Shown here piece after piece: positions 45,338 to 53,974 of a stretch of DNA of 64,000 bases. Origin of the DNA: Hominimerdicola alba (GTDB lineage Bacteria > Bacillota > Clostridia > Oscillospirales > Ruminococcaceae); NCBI RefSeq assembly GCF_900109655.1, contig NZ_FOAT01000013.1, forward strand, positions 35,679-99,678. Direction: 5' to 3'. Both the position numbers and the translations under genes were made by a program. Within the stretch, counting starts at the first letter, position 1; each line of letters opens with the position of its first letter. The notes under the pieces were generated by a model. The model was not told the DNA's origin and made no database searches. It saw only the letters and a list, made by a program, of their open reading frames with translations.

Positions 45338-45751
45338 TTATTCCTCGGTCTCGTCGTCGGAAAAGTCAAATTCAAGACTTTCTCCACAGTTCGGACATTC
45401 GATAGAACCGCTCTCGACCATCTTGTCGTCCATTACAATGGTCTCGCCGCAGGTGGGACATACACACTCGTAAAGTGTGTCATCCTCGGGATCATAGTCA
45501 TAATCCTCATCGTCGTCGTCACCGTAGAACTCATCGTAGAAATCGTCCTCCAGATCGGAAAGATCGTCGCTTAAACTGTCTACTACATCAACAGTCTCGT
45601 CAGCCAGAACAGTAACGTCCTCGATAGCCTTAGCCATCTCCTCCATCAGTTCTGCCATAGCCTTCAGTACCTTGCCCTGATCGGTGGTCTCATCGATCTT
45701 CATACCTTCCATAAGACCTTTGATATAAGCTGCCTTGTTGCTGAGCTCCAT
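45338..45751 (-). CDS. CD1247-type acidic protein with C-terminal zinc ribbon
   Basis: 137 residues. The N-terminal helix (ELSNKAAYIKGLMEGMKID) is the CD1247 N-terminal domain, followed by a helical segment and a highly acidic linker (DEFYGDDDDEDYDYD). The C-terminus is a zinc ribbon with CPTCGE and CPNCGE. The start is ATG 45751 behind AGGAGG. This family is widespread and uncharacterised in Clostridia. It lies 45 bp after efp and is probably co-transcribed. Confidence 0.8.
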   Translation of the reverse strand: MELSNKAAYIKGLMEGMKIDETTDQGKVLKAMAELMEEMAKAIEDVTVLADETVDVVDSLSDDLSDLEDDFYDEFYGDDDDEDYDYDPEDDTLYECVCPTCGETIVMDDKMVESGSIECPNCGESLEFDFSDDETEE

Positions 45752-45796
45752 TACAGCCGCCCTCCTTTTCACAGATAATGACGTATTTAGTGTGAC

Positions 45797-46354
45797 TTAT
45801 GCACGCTCCATGTACTCGCAGGTACGAGTATCGATCCTGATCCTGTCGCCGGTGTTGATGAACAGAGGAACTCTGATCTCAGCGCCTGTCTCAACAGTTG
45901 CAGGCTTTGTAGCGTTTGTAGCAGTGTTGCCCTTCTCGCCGGGCTCTGTCTCTGTAACCTCGAGGTCTACAAAGAAAGGAGGCTCAACGCCGAATACCTG
46001 ACCCTTGTAGGAAAGGATCTTACATACCATGTTCTCCTTAACGAACTTGAAGTTGTCGGAAAGCTCGCTCTTGTTTACGGGGATCAGCTCGAATGTCTCT
46101 GCGTCCATGAAGTAGTAGAGATCGCCGTCGCTGTAGGAATACTCCATATCCTTTCTCTCAACGTAAGCAGTAGGGAACTTTGCAGTAGGGTTGTATGTCT
46201 TTTCAATTACAGAACCTGTAATTACGTTCTTTACCTTTGCTCTTACGAAAGCTGCACCTTTACCGGGCTTAACGTGCTGGAATTCAACGATCTGCATTAC
46301 GTTGCCTTCCTCTTCAAAAGTCATACCATTTCTGAAATCGCCGGCTGTTACCAT
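45797..46354 (-). CDS. efp: Elongation factor P
   Basis: A 185-aa three-domain translation factor that rescues ribosomes stalled at polyproline. [10 protein letters not shown] at about 29-38 contains the tip lysine that is modified in some bacteria; the last domain ends in [21 protein letters not shown] precedes the ATG. No modifying enzyme is seen nearby. Confidence 0.97.
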   Translation of the reverse strand: MVTAGDFRNGMTFEEEGNVMQIVEFQHVKPGKGAAFVRAKVKNVITGSVIEKTYNPTAKFPTAYVERKDMEYSYSDGDLYYFMDAETFELIPVNKSELSDNFKFVKENMVCKILSYKGQVFGVEPPFFVDLEVTETEPGEKGNTATNATKPATVETGAEIRVPLFINTGDRIRIDTRTCEYMERA

Positions 46355-46423
46355 ATTTAAGTACCTCCATTATTTTCTTTAAAAATATTTGTCCAAATCA
46401 TATTTGCACATTTACATATCATA

Positions 46424-46452
46424 ATCATACCATATTTCGCGCTCCATTTCAA
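46424..46452 (-). promoter_or_regulatory. Promoter of efp
   Basis: Minus strand TTGAAA, 17-bp spacer, TATGAT, about 70 bp upstream of the efp ATG. Confidence 0.6.
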
Positions 46453-46636
46453 GTCTTTTAAAAAACTTTTTAAAAATTATTAGCATTAAATTTTTCGCAT
46501 ATTACAGAATCTTCCCTTGATACGGTGTTTTAGGGTAATAATTTATATCTTGAAGTTGGTAACAATACAAATTTTTGTGAAAAACTGAAAAGATTATTAA
46601 GATTTGAAATTCTCTCTTTAATTTGAAAGACAAATA

Positions 46637-46645
46637 TGCTATAAT
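46637..46645 (+). promoter_or_regulatory. Extended -10 promoter of pfp
   Basis: TGCTATAAT lies about 57 bp before the pfp ATG. No good -35 box is spaced from it, as is usual for extended -10 promoters. Confidence 0.55.
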
Positions 46646-46701
46646 TTTGAGGAAAGCGGAGTGGTGTCCGCTGAAATAAGGTGTTTTATGGAGGTATACA
46701 A

Positions 46702-47904
46702 ATGAATATTGCAGTTGCTCAGTCGGGCGGACCGACCTGTGCTATCAACGCATCCTTGGTAGGGGTATTCAAGGAAGCACTGAAAACTCCCGCGATAGAC
46801 GCTGTTTTCGGCTCTATCAACGGTATCGAGGGCATGATAAAGGATGAGCTCATCGACCTTAAAATGGTGATAAGGTCAAATGAGGACATGGAACTTTTAA
46901 GACAGACGCCCTCCACAGTACTCGGTTCGTGCAGATACAAGCTTCCCGCTGCGGACGTTGATGATGAAGTCTACCGCAAGATACAGGCTAATCTGGAAAA
47001 GCACCGTATCCAGGCGTTTTTCTACATTGGCGGTAACGATTCGATGGATACGGTGGACAAGCTTTCGGTCTATCTGAAATCCGTAGGCTCCGATATCAGG
47101 GTCATCGGTATCCCGAAGACCATCGATAACGACCTGCCCGTGACAGACCACACTCCCGGCTTCGGCTCGGCGGCGAAATACGTGGCGGCTACCGTGCAGG
47201 AGATAATCCGCGACAGCTCGGTGTATTCCGTGGATTCTGTTACCATCATCGAGATAATGGGCAGACACGCAGGATGGCTCACAGCTTCCACCTGTGTGCT
47301 GAGGGCTAACGACGAGATAGCTCCCCACCTGATATATCTTCCCGAATGCGACCTTGACGCTGACAAGTTCCTTGAAGATGTGCGCATAATGCAGGCAAAG
47401 CACAAGGCTGTAATCGTGGCTGTATCCGAGGGTGTGCGCATACCCGAGGAGAACAGGAAGGATATCGTAGTCGATAACTTCGGTCACGAGTACCTTTCTG
47501 GCATCGGCAAGACCCTTGAACAGCTGGTAAAGGACAGGATAGGCTGTAAAGTCCGCTCCATCGAGCTCAACGTTATGCAGAGATGCTCTTCACATATCTG
47601 CTCCAAGACAGATATCGACGAAGCCGAGCTTATCGGCAGTGAGGGCGTTAAGCGCGCTCTTGCAGGCGAGACAGGCAAGATGGTATACTTCAAGCGTCTC
47701 AGTGATGTTCCCTACGTTATAACCGTTGAGACCACCGACGCTTCTCAGGTGGCAAATAAAGAGAAGTTCTTCCCGAAAAAGTGGGTAAATCACGCGCAAA
47801 ACGATATCATGCCCGAGGCTGTAAAATACTTCCTGCCCCTCATTCAGGGCGAAGTTAAGATAGCCATGAAGAATGGTATGCCTGTACACTTTAAGCTGAA
47901 ATAA
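46702..47904 (+). CDS. pfp: Diphosphate-fructose-6-phosphate 1-phosphotransferase
   Basis: A 400-aa PPi-dependent phosphofructokinase that makes fructose-1,6-bisphosphate reversibly, saving ATP in glycolysis. Motifs: SGGPTCAIN, GGNDSMDT in place of the ATP-type GGDGS, IPKTIDNDLP, GFGSAAKYVA and MGRHAGWL. ATG at 46702 follows GGAGGT; the 7-residue longer reading is unsupported. PPi-PFK as a glycolytic enzyme is typical of cellulolytic clostridia. Confidence 0.93.
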   Translation: MNIAVAQSGGPTCAINASLVGVFKEALKTPAIDAVFGSINGIEGMIKDELIDLKMVIRSNEDMELLRQTPSTVLGSCRYKLPAADVDDEVYRKIQANLEKHRIQAFFYIGGNDSMDTVDKLSVYLKSVGSDIRVIGIPKTIDNDLPVTDHTPGFGSAAKYVAATVQEIIRDSSVYSVDSVTIIEIMGRHAGWLTASTCVLRANDEIAPHLIYLPECDLDADKFLEDVRIMQAKHKAVIVAVSEGVRIPEENRKDIVVDNFGHEYLSGIGKTLEQLVKDRIGCKVRSIELNVMQRCSSHICSKTDIDEAELIGSEGVKRALAGETGKMVYFKRLSDVPYVITVETTDASQVANKEKFFPKKWVNHAQNDIMPEAVKYFLPLIQGEVKIAMKNGMPVHFKLK

Positions 47905-47922
47905 TATTTGAACGCACTTTGA

Positions 47923-47976
47923 TGCGGGGGATAGCTGTACTTTTGAAGCACGGCTATCCCCCGCATTGCGCTTTTC
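47923..47976 (+). terminator. Terminator of pfp
   Basis: TGCGGGGGATAGC pairs perfectly with GCTATCCCCCGCA around a 17-nt loop, then CGCTTTTC. Confidence 0.8.
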
Positions 47977-47993
47977 GGGACAATGTTTAGAGT

Positions 47994-48026
47994 ATAAAAA
48001 AGCTCCCATAACACGGGAGCTTTTGA
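47994..48026 (-). terminator. Terminator of the sirtuin gene
   Basis: AAAAGCTCCC pairs with GGGAGCTTTT; on the minus strand it is followed by T-rich sequence, right after the sirtuin stop. Confidence 0.75.
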
Positions 48027-48028
48027 TA

Positions 48029-48736
48029 TCAGAGAACTATCTTGTCCAGTACTTCTCCCACCTTGTCGTGGAGTACCAGTTCGCACATTTCGTCCATGGG
48101 GGTGGGGTCGCGGTTTATCAGGACCAGGTGCTTGCCGCGGAAGTATCTTACCATGCCTGCAGCGGGGTAAACTGTCAGGGAAGTGCCTGCGATGATAAGG
48201 CAGTCGGCGCGGGAAATGCATTCGATAGCACCCTCAACGGTATCATTATCAAGACCCTCTTCGTAGAGGACAACATCGGGCTTGATAGTGCCGCCACAGG
48301 TGCATTTGGGCACGCCCGAACCATTGAGGATATCTTCCACGGCATAGGGCTTATGGCACTTCATGCAGTAATTTCTCAGCACCGAACCGTGAAGCTCGTA
48401 AACATTCTTACTGCCTGCCGCCTGATGCAGTCCGTCGATATTCTGGGTGACTATGGCTGTGAGCTTGCCTGCTTTTTCCATCTCGGCAAGTTTCAGGTGA
48501 GCTTTGTTGGGCTTCGCCGTAAGGCACAGCATTTTGTCGCGGTAGAATTTGTAGAAATCCTCGGTTTTGTTCATAAAAAACGTGTGGCTGAGGATAGTTT
48601 CGGGGGGATAGTCATACTTCTGATTGTAAAGACCATCCACCGAACGGAAATCGGGTATTCCGCTTTCGGTGGATACTCCCGCACCGCCGAAAAATACTAC
48701 TCGCTTTGAATCGTTGATTATTTCCTGCAATGTCAT
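48029..48736 (-). CDS. cobB: NAD-dependent protein deacylase (sirtuin)
   Basis: A 235-aa sirtuin. Motifs: GGAGVSTESGIPDFRS, TQNIDGLHQAAG, catalytic His in VYELHGS, and a four-cysteine zinc site (CMKCHKPYA and CTCGG). It removes acyl groups from lysines using NAD. GGAGGTA precedes the ATG. It lies 54 bp after the 264-aa lipoprotein gene and may share its transcript. Confidence 0.95.
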   Translation of the reverse strand: MTLQEIINDSKRVVFFGGAGVSTESGIPDFRSVDGLYNQKYDYPPETILSHTFFMNKTEDFYKFYRDKMLCLTAKPNKAHLKLAEMEKAGKLTAIVTQNIDGLHQAAGSKNVYELHGSVLRNYCMKCHKPYAVEDILNGSGVPKCTCGGTIKPDVVLYEEGLDNDTVEGAIECISRADCLIIAGTSLTVYPAAGMVRYFRGKHLVLINRDPTPMDEMCELVLHDKVGEVLDKIVL

Positions 48737-48790
48737 GGTGATACCTCCTTCTGGTTCAAGATGTTTTTGCTGTTTTGGGTCAAGGCTTTA

Positions 48791-49585
48791 TCAGCCTGCG
48801 ATCATTTCTTTGAGGAATTCATTTCCGTCAGCATCTACAAAGCGGAAAGTGAACGTAACGTCTTCGTGGAGAGAATATGTGTGGTAAATTGAAGCTGCTT
48901 GTTCGATTACCGCTGTTATCTCTTTATCAGAGCTTTTTTCAAAAGCTTCCCTGCTTTTTACTTGGATAGTGAAATCGGTGAACTCTTCGTTATAGGTGAT
49001 ATCCGTTACCGTTTCATAGGCGTCAAGACCGTTAGCGATGAGATCATCGAGAGTTTCTTTGCTTGAATTTATGTTGTTTTGAGCCACAGTATTGAAATAA
49101 TCTTCATCAAAGGTAAGATAGGTCATATCGGAATTCTCTTCGCTTTTTACCTCTTCCTTTTTGACGATGTGGTGGTCGGAGTAATTTGCTTCTTCGTTGG
49201 TTATGCCGTTTGAGGGTATAGCTACCGTAATTGTTCCGTCATCGTTTTGGGCGATTGCAACTTCGCCCTCAGGGTCATCAAAGACGTAGCTTTTGCCGCC
49301 ATCGGGATCGGTAGCGGGCTTTGATGTAGTCTTTTTGGGCTTTTTTTCAGCCTTTGAATCTGCGGCTTTGCTTTCGGTGGAGCTATTGCTGTCTTCGGTG
49401 ACAGTTTCGGAACTTTCTGCATCGGTTACGGAGTCATCTTCTGTAACCGAAGAAGTATCCGCCTCGCTCTCGGTCTCTGCTTTTGAACTTGATTGCCTTT
49501 TATAGGTATGTGCGTCTTTGCTGCCGCAGGCACTGAGCCCGAAAGCCATTATTACAGCGGCTGTAAGTATATATATCTTTTTCAT
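48791..49585 (-). CDS. Putative lipoprotein with Ser/Thr/Glu-rich linker
   Basis: 264 residues. Lipoprotein signal (MKKIYILTAAVIMAFGLSA then Cys19). A low-complexity linker (about 25-90: many Ser, Glu, Asp, Thr, Ala and Lys) precedes an alpha/beta domain of about 170 residues with repeated ITEE/TYNEEF-like acid strands. The family is not recognised. ATG at 49585 is chosen because it begins the signal; six extra codons upstream are unsupported. It lies between the sirtuin and VOC genes on the same strand. Confidence 0.7.
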   Translation of the reverse strand: MKKIYILTAAVIMAFGLSACGSKDAHTYKRQSSSKAETESEADTSSVTEDDSVTDAESSETVTEDSNSSTESKAADSKAEKKPKKTTSKPATDPDGGKSYVFDDPEGEVAIAQNDDGTITVAIPSNGITNEEANYSDHHIVKKEEVKSEENSDMTYLTFDEDYFNTVAQNNINSSKETLDDLIANGLDAYETVTDITYNEEFTDFTIQVKSREAFEKSSDKEITAVIEQAASIYHTYSLHEDVTFTFRFVDADGNEFLKEMIAG

Positions 49586-49599
49586 GGCATATCTCCTTG

Positions 49600-49983
49600 T
49601 CATTCTGTTATCTCGATGAGGTTTCCCTCAAACCCGATGATGCAGCTTTCGTAGTAGCCGTCACCTGTAACTCGGGGCGGGCTTTGAAGTCTGAAGCCGT
49701 CATCGGTGATGCGTTTTGTAAGTTCATCGACTTTTTCTCGGCTGCCCACACTGAATGCGATGTGCGCGTAGCCCATTCGGGATATCCTGTTGTCGTCCTC
49801 GAATATGTTGGGCTTGTTCATTATCTCAAGGCGTGAGCCTTCATCAAAGCTGAGAAAGTAGGAAGAAAATCCTGTTCTGGGGTTGCGGTAAAGTTCGCCG
49901 CTTTTGGCATTCAGGTACTTGGTGAAAAAGTCTTTTGCGCCCTCAAGGTCGTTGACATAGAGGGCTGTATGTTCTATTTTCAT
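49600..49983 (-). CDS. VOC-superfamily (glyoxalase-like) protein
   Basis: 127 residues. EHTALYVNDLEGAKDFFTKY at the start and YAHIAFSVG in the middle are the two halves of a glyoxalase/bleomycin-resistance fold, ending GNLIEITE with the metal Glu. His and Glu metal ligands appear conserved. The specific reaction is not clear. Its start overlaps the stop of the next gene upstream by ATGA (49980-49983). Confidence 0.85.
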   Translation of the reverse strand: MKIEHTALYVNDLEGAKDFFTKYLNAKSGELYRNPRTGFSSYFLSFDEGSRLEIMNKPNIFEDDNRISRMGYAHIAFSVGSREKVDELTKRITDDGFRLQSPPRVTGDGYYESCIIGFEGNLIEITE

Positions 49984-51212
49984 GATTTTGCTGCCTGTTT
50001 TTCAAAGCACATTACTACTTCTTCATCGCGGGGTTCTTCCATCTCCTTTTTCAGGCAGAGGTATACTACCACGATGTTGACTATCTCGATAAGCAGCAGG
50101 AATCTTCTGTCCATAGAGCCCTTGCCGAAAAGATAGCCCGAAAGTGCCTGTACCGAGCAGTACTGTGATGTGAATATCAGCCACAGTCTGCTTCTGTAGC
50201 AGAATGCGAAGATAACGAACATCACTTCGGAAAGATAGAAATATCTCTCGTGCATATGGGGCAGTACAAAGGGCACTACGAAGGAGGATATCATGGCAAG
50301 TGCCACCATTGTATTGTTTGTGAGTTTCAGTTCCTTTTTGGTGATGTAGTAGTACATCACGGTGACAACGCAGGCGCCTGCAAAAAATATTCCCGCAGGT
50401 CCCAGAAGTTCGTTTTCAACTTCTTCCCAGAGTGTCCAGAGGTTGGGCAGGGACATACAGAGGTCTTCGTACTGACCCGACTGACGGAAGTATACAGTCA
50501 GCAGACGGAAGAAGTCTCCGCCGGCGATAGTTGCGGGGATTATGCTTATGACGTATACAGCAGGTATCCACAGCAGGTTCAGGGGACGAATCTTCTTTTT
50601 GAAAAGGGCTATGCCTATGAAAGGTGCAAAGAATATCGCCTGAAGCTTGAATGAAAAGCTTATGCCGAACATTATCATCGCCACGTTATCCTTGCCTTTC
50701 ATCATATAGTAAAGGCACATTACAAGGAAGCAGGAGTAGATGACATCGCACTGACCCCAGGTTGCGGAGTTGAGTACAACAGTCGGCAGACAGAATACTG
50801 CGGTGAATGCTATTACGGGGAGATGAGGGTTCTTGCTTTTCTTGTCAGCAAGTTCGACTATCCACATGGCGTATATGGCTGTGATGAAGTCGAATACTAT
50901 AGAAAGTATTTTAAGTCCCGTCTGGGCTGAGATATCTTTGAAGTAGGTGAGTGCTGCTATGTAATAGTAATATAACGGCGTGTAATCGCCCACATCGTCA
51001 CCCACTGCCTTGAATCCGCCGTGTTCGGCGAAGTAGTTGTACCATCTTTCAAGGTAAAGCCACATATCTCTTGAAGTGTGGGGCATTAGTTTATGCCTCA
51101 TAAACATTCCGCACACGCACACGATCATGATGTAGATCAGTTTTGCGATATTATCAAAATCCCAGCCTTCCAGAAATTTGGGCTTTGACGCAGTTTTTTT
51201 GTTTTCGCTCAT
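49980..51212 (-). CDS. GT-C-like membrane glycosyltransferase
   Basis: 410 residues with about ten membrane helices. The first loop after helix 1 has the acidic segment TSRDMWLYLERWYN and GDYTPLYYYYIAALT, similar to GT-C mannosyltransferases of the Gpi18/COG5542 type, which use polyprenyl-phosphate sugars. Later HMHERYFYLSEVM is a further shared motif. The start ATG 51212 has GGAGG before it. It heads an operon with the VOC gene and likely the lipoprotein and sirtuin; the operon leader contains a stem-loop. Confidence 0.72.
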   Translation of the reverse strand: MSENKKTASKPKFLEGWDFDNIAKLIYIMIVCVCGMFMRHKLMPHTSRDMWLYLERWYNYFAEHGGFKAVGDDVGDYTPLYYYYIAALTYFKDISAQTGLKILSIVFDFITAIYAMWIVELADKKSKNPHLPVIAFTAVFCLPTVVLNSATWGQCDVIYSCFLVMCLYYMMKGKDNVAMIMFGISFSFKLQAIFFAPFIGIALFKKKIRPLNLLWIPAVYVISIIPATIAGGDFFRLLTVYFRQSGQYEDLCMSLPNLWTLWEEVENELLGPAGIFFAGACVVTVMYYYITKKELKLTNNTMVALAMISSFVVPFVLPHMHERYFYLSEVMFVIFAFCYRSRLWLIFTSQYCSVQALSGYLFGKGSMDRRFLLLIEIVNIVVVYLCLKKEMEEPRDEEVVMCFEKQAAKS

Positions 51213-51244
51213 TAAATTGCCTCCAGTTATTGATTCATACATAC

Positions 51245-51310
51245 AGTAAACGACATAAATTTCCAGCCTAGTTCCTTCTTTGGTGGGTGAAAATTTAGAT
51301 GTCGTTTACT
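51245..51310 (-). promoter_or_regulatory. Long-range stem-loop at the 5' end of the GT-C mRNA
   Basis: AGTAAACGACAT and ATGTCGTTTACT form a 12-bp perfect stem at 51245-51256 and 51299-51310, extended by AAATTT arms inside. The predicted transcript start falls at about 51311, so the 5' end of the mRNA would be base-paired. Possible roles are mRNA protection or a cis-regulatory RNA; no known riboswitch class was recognised. Confidence 0.6.
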
Positions 51311-51317
51311 ATAATAT

Positions 51318-51346
51318 ATTTTACCTTATTAATAAACTTTTGTCAA
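51318..51346 (-). promoter_or_regulatory. Promoter of the GT-C operon
   Basis: Minus strand TTGACA, 17-bp spacer, TAAAAT, about 105 bp upstream of the ATG. Confidence 0.65.
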
Positions 51347-51724
51347 TAGCGAGGAAAATGCATAAAATCAAAGCTGTGTTTTGACAAAACTGATCTTGTG
51401 AATGCTCCTTTTGATATTCGATTGTCAAGATGCTGATATCCGCTGTACAGTATAACACGCCGCTTCATATACCGTGGTCATAGTCAGCGGCTGCCTGTCA
51501 TCGTGCGCACAGATGGAGAATATATATAAACGGCTTTTCCTTTTTGGGGACTGCCGGGACAACAAAAAAGGTCTTGTTACTATCAGGTGTTTTGGGTGGA
51601 AAAGTTGTACGTTTTTGTACAACTCTTGCAGAAATATGTCGGAGTTAAATATAAAAACAGATGTTTGCACAGAGAGTGAGGGGTGGATATAGGAGATATG
51701 ACAAGAAAAAATGCGTGGGAAGCT

Positions 51725-51990
51725 GCCAAAGAAGAGAGCTTTTGGCTCAAGCCTTTCGCGAAAGGGTCCTCGGCCGGACACGTTCGACGCAGTCAACGTT
51801 GGTCAATTTCGCGGCACGCGGTCGACGCAGTCACCGCTGCAAAAATCCGAGCGTATGCGACCGTATGCCACCGCACAAACTATCTGCGTATAATATTGCC
51901 GCGCCTGCCGTCAAACAGCGAAGCCACAGCCGACGCAGTCGCTGTTATTCGACGGCTCGACCCGAGGAACGAGGGGCGAAAATTCGCAAA
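51725..51990. repeat. Composite repeat, copy A
   Basis: Left part (51725-51766): GCCAAAGAAGAGAGCTTTTG then AAGCCTTTCGCGAAAGG. Right part (51893-51990): a 97-bp unit with the stem GCCGTC / GACGGC enclosing AACAGCG / CGCTGTT. The middle has two further units with GACGCAGTC. Copy B is at 55768-56095. Confidence 0.75.
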
Positions 51991-52267
51991 GTAATGCCCA
52001 CTAACAAAACCATCGACTATACCAACAAATTCTGTTTTATGGCAGCAAGCGAAATTCCCATATAAGCACACGCCTTATCATCAGAATAGGGAAGCACCGC
52101 AAAAAGTCGGCTTTGTGGGGTGCTATTGAAATAGGACATTTTGGCACGCAGAGATAGTTCAGCAAACAAATTGGCATAAATTTACAAATATAGATATCTG
52201 AAACGAAGGCGTAATTTGTAAAACACACAAAAATGTGTGAACTATATATAAAATATTGGATCAGCAC

Positions 52268-52301
52268 TTGCAATTTCGAGCAAAGTATGCTATACTTTGC
52301 T
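52268..52301 (+). promoter_or_regulatory. Aldolase promoter overlapped by a perfect inverted repeat
   Basis: TTGCAA (52268-52273), 17-bp spacer, TATACT (52291-52296). A perfect inverted repeat, AGCAAAGTAT-N3-ATACTTTGCT (52279-52301), covers the spacer and -10 box, a repressor-type position. The ATG is at 52372. Confidence 0.7.
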
Positions 52302-52371
52302 TTAGTGATTTAAAGCTTAGACTGCATAAAGCTGTAAAGCGAATTATTATATTAAATGGGAGATGTATGAT

Positions 52372-53346
52372 ATGAAAGAGATATCCAATCTGATGAATTA
52401 CAGAGACAGTATAAAGGTGGTTGACGCAACACTGCGTGACGGCGGTCTGGTAAATGACTTCTTCTTCACCGATAAGTTCGTACACGACCTGTACCTTGCA
52501 AATATCAAGGCAGGCGTTGATTATATGGAGTTCGGCTACAAGGGCGACAAGGAAATGTTCGATAAGACCAAGTTCGGCAAGTGGAAGTTCTGCGATGAGG
52601 ACGACCTGAGAGCTGTTGTTGGCGACAATGATACCGACCTCAAGATAGCTGTTATGGCTGACGTTGGCAGATGCAACTACAAGGAGGATATCATTGACAG
52701 AAATGACAGTGTTATCGACCTTATCAGAGTTGCTACATACCTCAACCAGATACCCACAGCTGTTGATATGATAGAGAACGCAAAGAGCAAGGGCTATGAG
52801 GTAAGCTGCAATATCATGGCTATATCCACAGCACAGGAGGGCGATCTTCGTGCAGCGCTGGATATACTGGGCAAGAGCCCTGTTGATGTAATATACATCG
52901 TTGACAGCTTCGGTGCTATGTACCCTGAGCAGATGCAGAGACTTGCTGCGGTATATGTTGAGCTTGCTGAGAAGTACGGCAAGAAGGTAGGCATACACGC
53001 ACACAACAATCAGCAGCTTGCATTTGCCAACACTATCGAGGCTGTTGGTGACGGTGTTGACTGGCTGGATGCTACATACTCCTCAATGGGCAGAGGTGCA
53101 GGCAACTGCGCTATGGAGCTTCTGCTTGGTTTCCTGAAGAATCCCAAGTACAATGTATTCCCTGTTATCAAGTTCATTGACGAGCACATGACAAAGCTCC
53201 GCGAGCAGGGTATTGTATGGGGCTACGATCTCCAGTACCTCATGACAGGTCTGCTGAACCAGCACCCCAGAACTGCTATCGCTTTCACCAAGGATGACAG
53301 AAAGGATTATGCTGAGTTCTACAAAGAGATAGTTACTATGGACTGA
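52372..53346 (+). CDS. DRE-TIM aldolase (HMGL-like family)
   Basis: A 324-aa TIM-barrel enzyme. DATLRDGG provides the divalent-metal and catalytic residues of the DRE-TIM family, and HAHNNQQLAFAN the HxHN metal ligands. The protein is closest in layout to 4-hydroxy-2-oxovalerate aldolase and homocitrate/isopropylmalate synthase catalytic domains, but without their C-terminal regions. ATG at 52372 has GGGAG nine bases before it; the ATG at 52363 is too close. It is monocistronic with its own promoter, operator and terminator. Substrate unknown; HMG-CoA lyase is unlikely. Confidence 0.82.
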   Translation: MKEISNLMNYRDSIKVVDATLRDGGLVNDFFFTDKFVHDLYLANIKAGVDYMEFGYKGDKEMFDKTKFGKWKFCDEDDLRAVVGDNDTDLKIAVMADVGRCNYKEDIIDRNDSVIDLIRVATYLNQIPTAVDMIENAKSKGYEVSCNIMAISTAQEGDLRAALDILGKSPVDVIYIVDSFGAMYPEQMQRLAAVYVELAEKYGKKVGIHAHNNQQLAFANTIEAVGDGVDWLDATYSSMGRGAGNCAMELLLGFLKNPKYNVFPVIKFIDEHMTKLREQGIVWGYDLQYLMTGLLNQHPRTAIAFTKDDRKDYAEFYKEIVTMD

Positions 53347-53399
53347 TGCTCGACATTGCTTATAATTGCCAAATATCTTAATGATAATGGAAAAAGATG

Positions 53400-53432
53400 G
53401 AGAGGACGGCGCGGCGCTGTCCTCTCTTTTTT
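53400..53432 (+). terminator. Terminator of the aldolase
   Basis: GAGAGGAC pairs perfectly with GTCCTCTC around GGCGCGGCGCT, then TTTTTT. Confidence 0.9.
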
Positions 53433-53440
53433 GGTGCTTT

Positions 53441-53704
53441 AGCGTAAATAAACCCCGGTTCTACCGGGGGAGATAAAAAAGCTTTAGCATGAGTGTTTCC
53501 CGAATGGAAACATATGGCGAAGCCAGAAAGTAAAAAGCATACTAAAGGATTTACGCATACTTTGACTGATAAATATATTACCCGTTTACGGGTGGCGGTG
53601 CCAGTAATGCAATGACAATAATTCAGTACCCGCTTTTAGTGGGTTAGCCAGTAATAGCCCCTTTTAGGGGCAGAGCAAACCACCACTTTAGTGGTGGTTT
53701 TGAT
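53441..53704. repeat. Hairpin-rich element (possible IS200/IS605 relic or structured RNA)
   Basis: Ordered hairpins: CCCCGGT-TCT-ACCGGGG (53453), GTTTCC-CGAAT-GGAAAC (53495), ACCCG-TTTA-CGGGT (53580), ACCCGC-TTTTA-GTGGGT (53628), GCCCC-TTTTA-GGGGC (53657) and AAACCACCAC-TTTA-GTGGTGGTTT (53677). Several loops share TTTA(G). A 35-codon ORF (from about 53514, MAKPESKKHTKGF) lies inside. The ends begin AAACCCC and finish GTGGTTTT. No transposase is present. A non-autonomous IS200/IS605-type element is one reading, a structured RNA another. Confidence 0.55.
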
Positions 53705-53879
53705 TTGTGCGGTGATTTTTCGTGAATAGGGCGTCAGAGGTGGTAAAAAAACTGATTGGAAGTATTTTAAACCGCTTTGTCAGAAAAATGACAATGCATA
53801 AGAATGGTCGGTTGCTCGATAACACGATTCATAAGCGCATTTTGGAGTTTGAAATTTCCAAAAATATCCGATTAAGGTA

Positions 53880-53908
53880 TTGACATTTTAGCTTTGTTGT
53901 GATATTAT
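53880..53908 (+). promoter_or_regulatory. Consensus promoter of the AraC-type regulator
   Basis: TTGACA, 17-bp spacer, TATTAT, about 66 bp upstream of the ATG at 53975. Confidence 0.7.
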
Positions 53909-53974
53909 AGTATAAGAGAATTTGAAAATATTTTAGATTCGATAAAAGGTTTTCCAAAAGGCGGGCGATTTTTA

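Larger units (their letters stand above)
46355..46701. other. Divergent intergenic region between efp and pfp
   Basis: It holds the efp promoter (46424-46452) and the pfp extended -10 promoter (46637-46645). The remainder is AT-rich with no RNA or ORF seen. Confidence 0.6.
51213..52371. other. 1.1-kb repeat-rich intergenic region
   Basis: It holds the GT-C promoter (51318-51346), a leader stem-loop, repeat copy A (51725-51990), and the aldolase promoter and operator. Several ORFs of 60-134 residues overlap in different frames here; they have mixed composition, no ribosome sites and derive from the repeats. Confidence 0.65.
53347..53974. other. Intergenic region between aldolase and AraC gene
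   Basis: It contains the aldolase terminator, the hairpin-rich element at 53441-53704 and the AraC promoter at 53880-53908. About 150 bp of AT-rich sequence between them shows nothing. Confidence 0.6.

Noticed and set aside
51425..52071. Overlapping ORFs of 60-134 aa in the intergenic region
   Set aside because: They lie in repeat copy A and its flanks, in several frames, with basic composition and no ribosome sites.
53441..53704. CRISPR array
   Set aside because: The hairpins differ in sequence and spacing; there are no identical repeats or cas genes.
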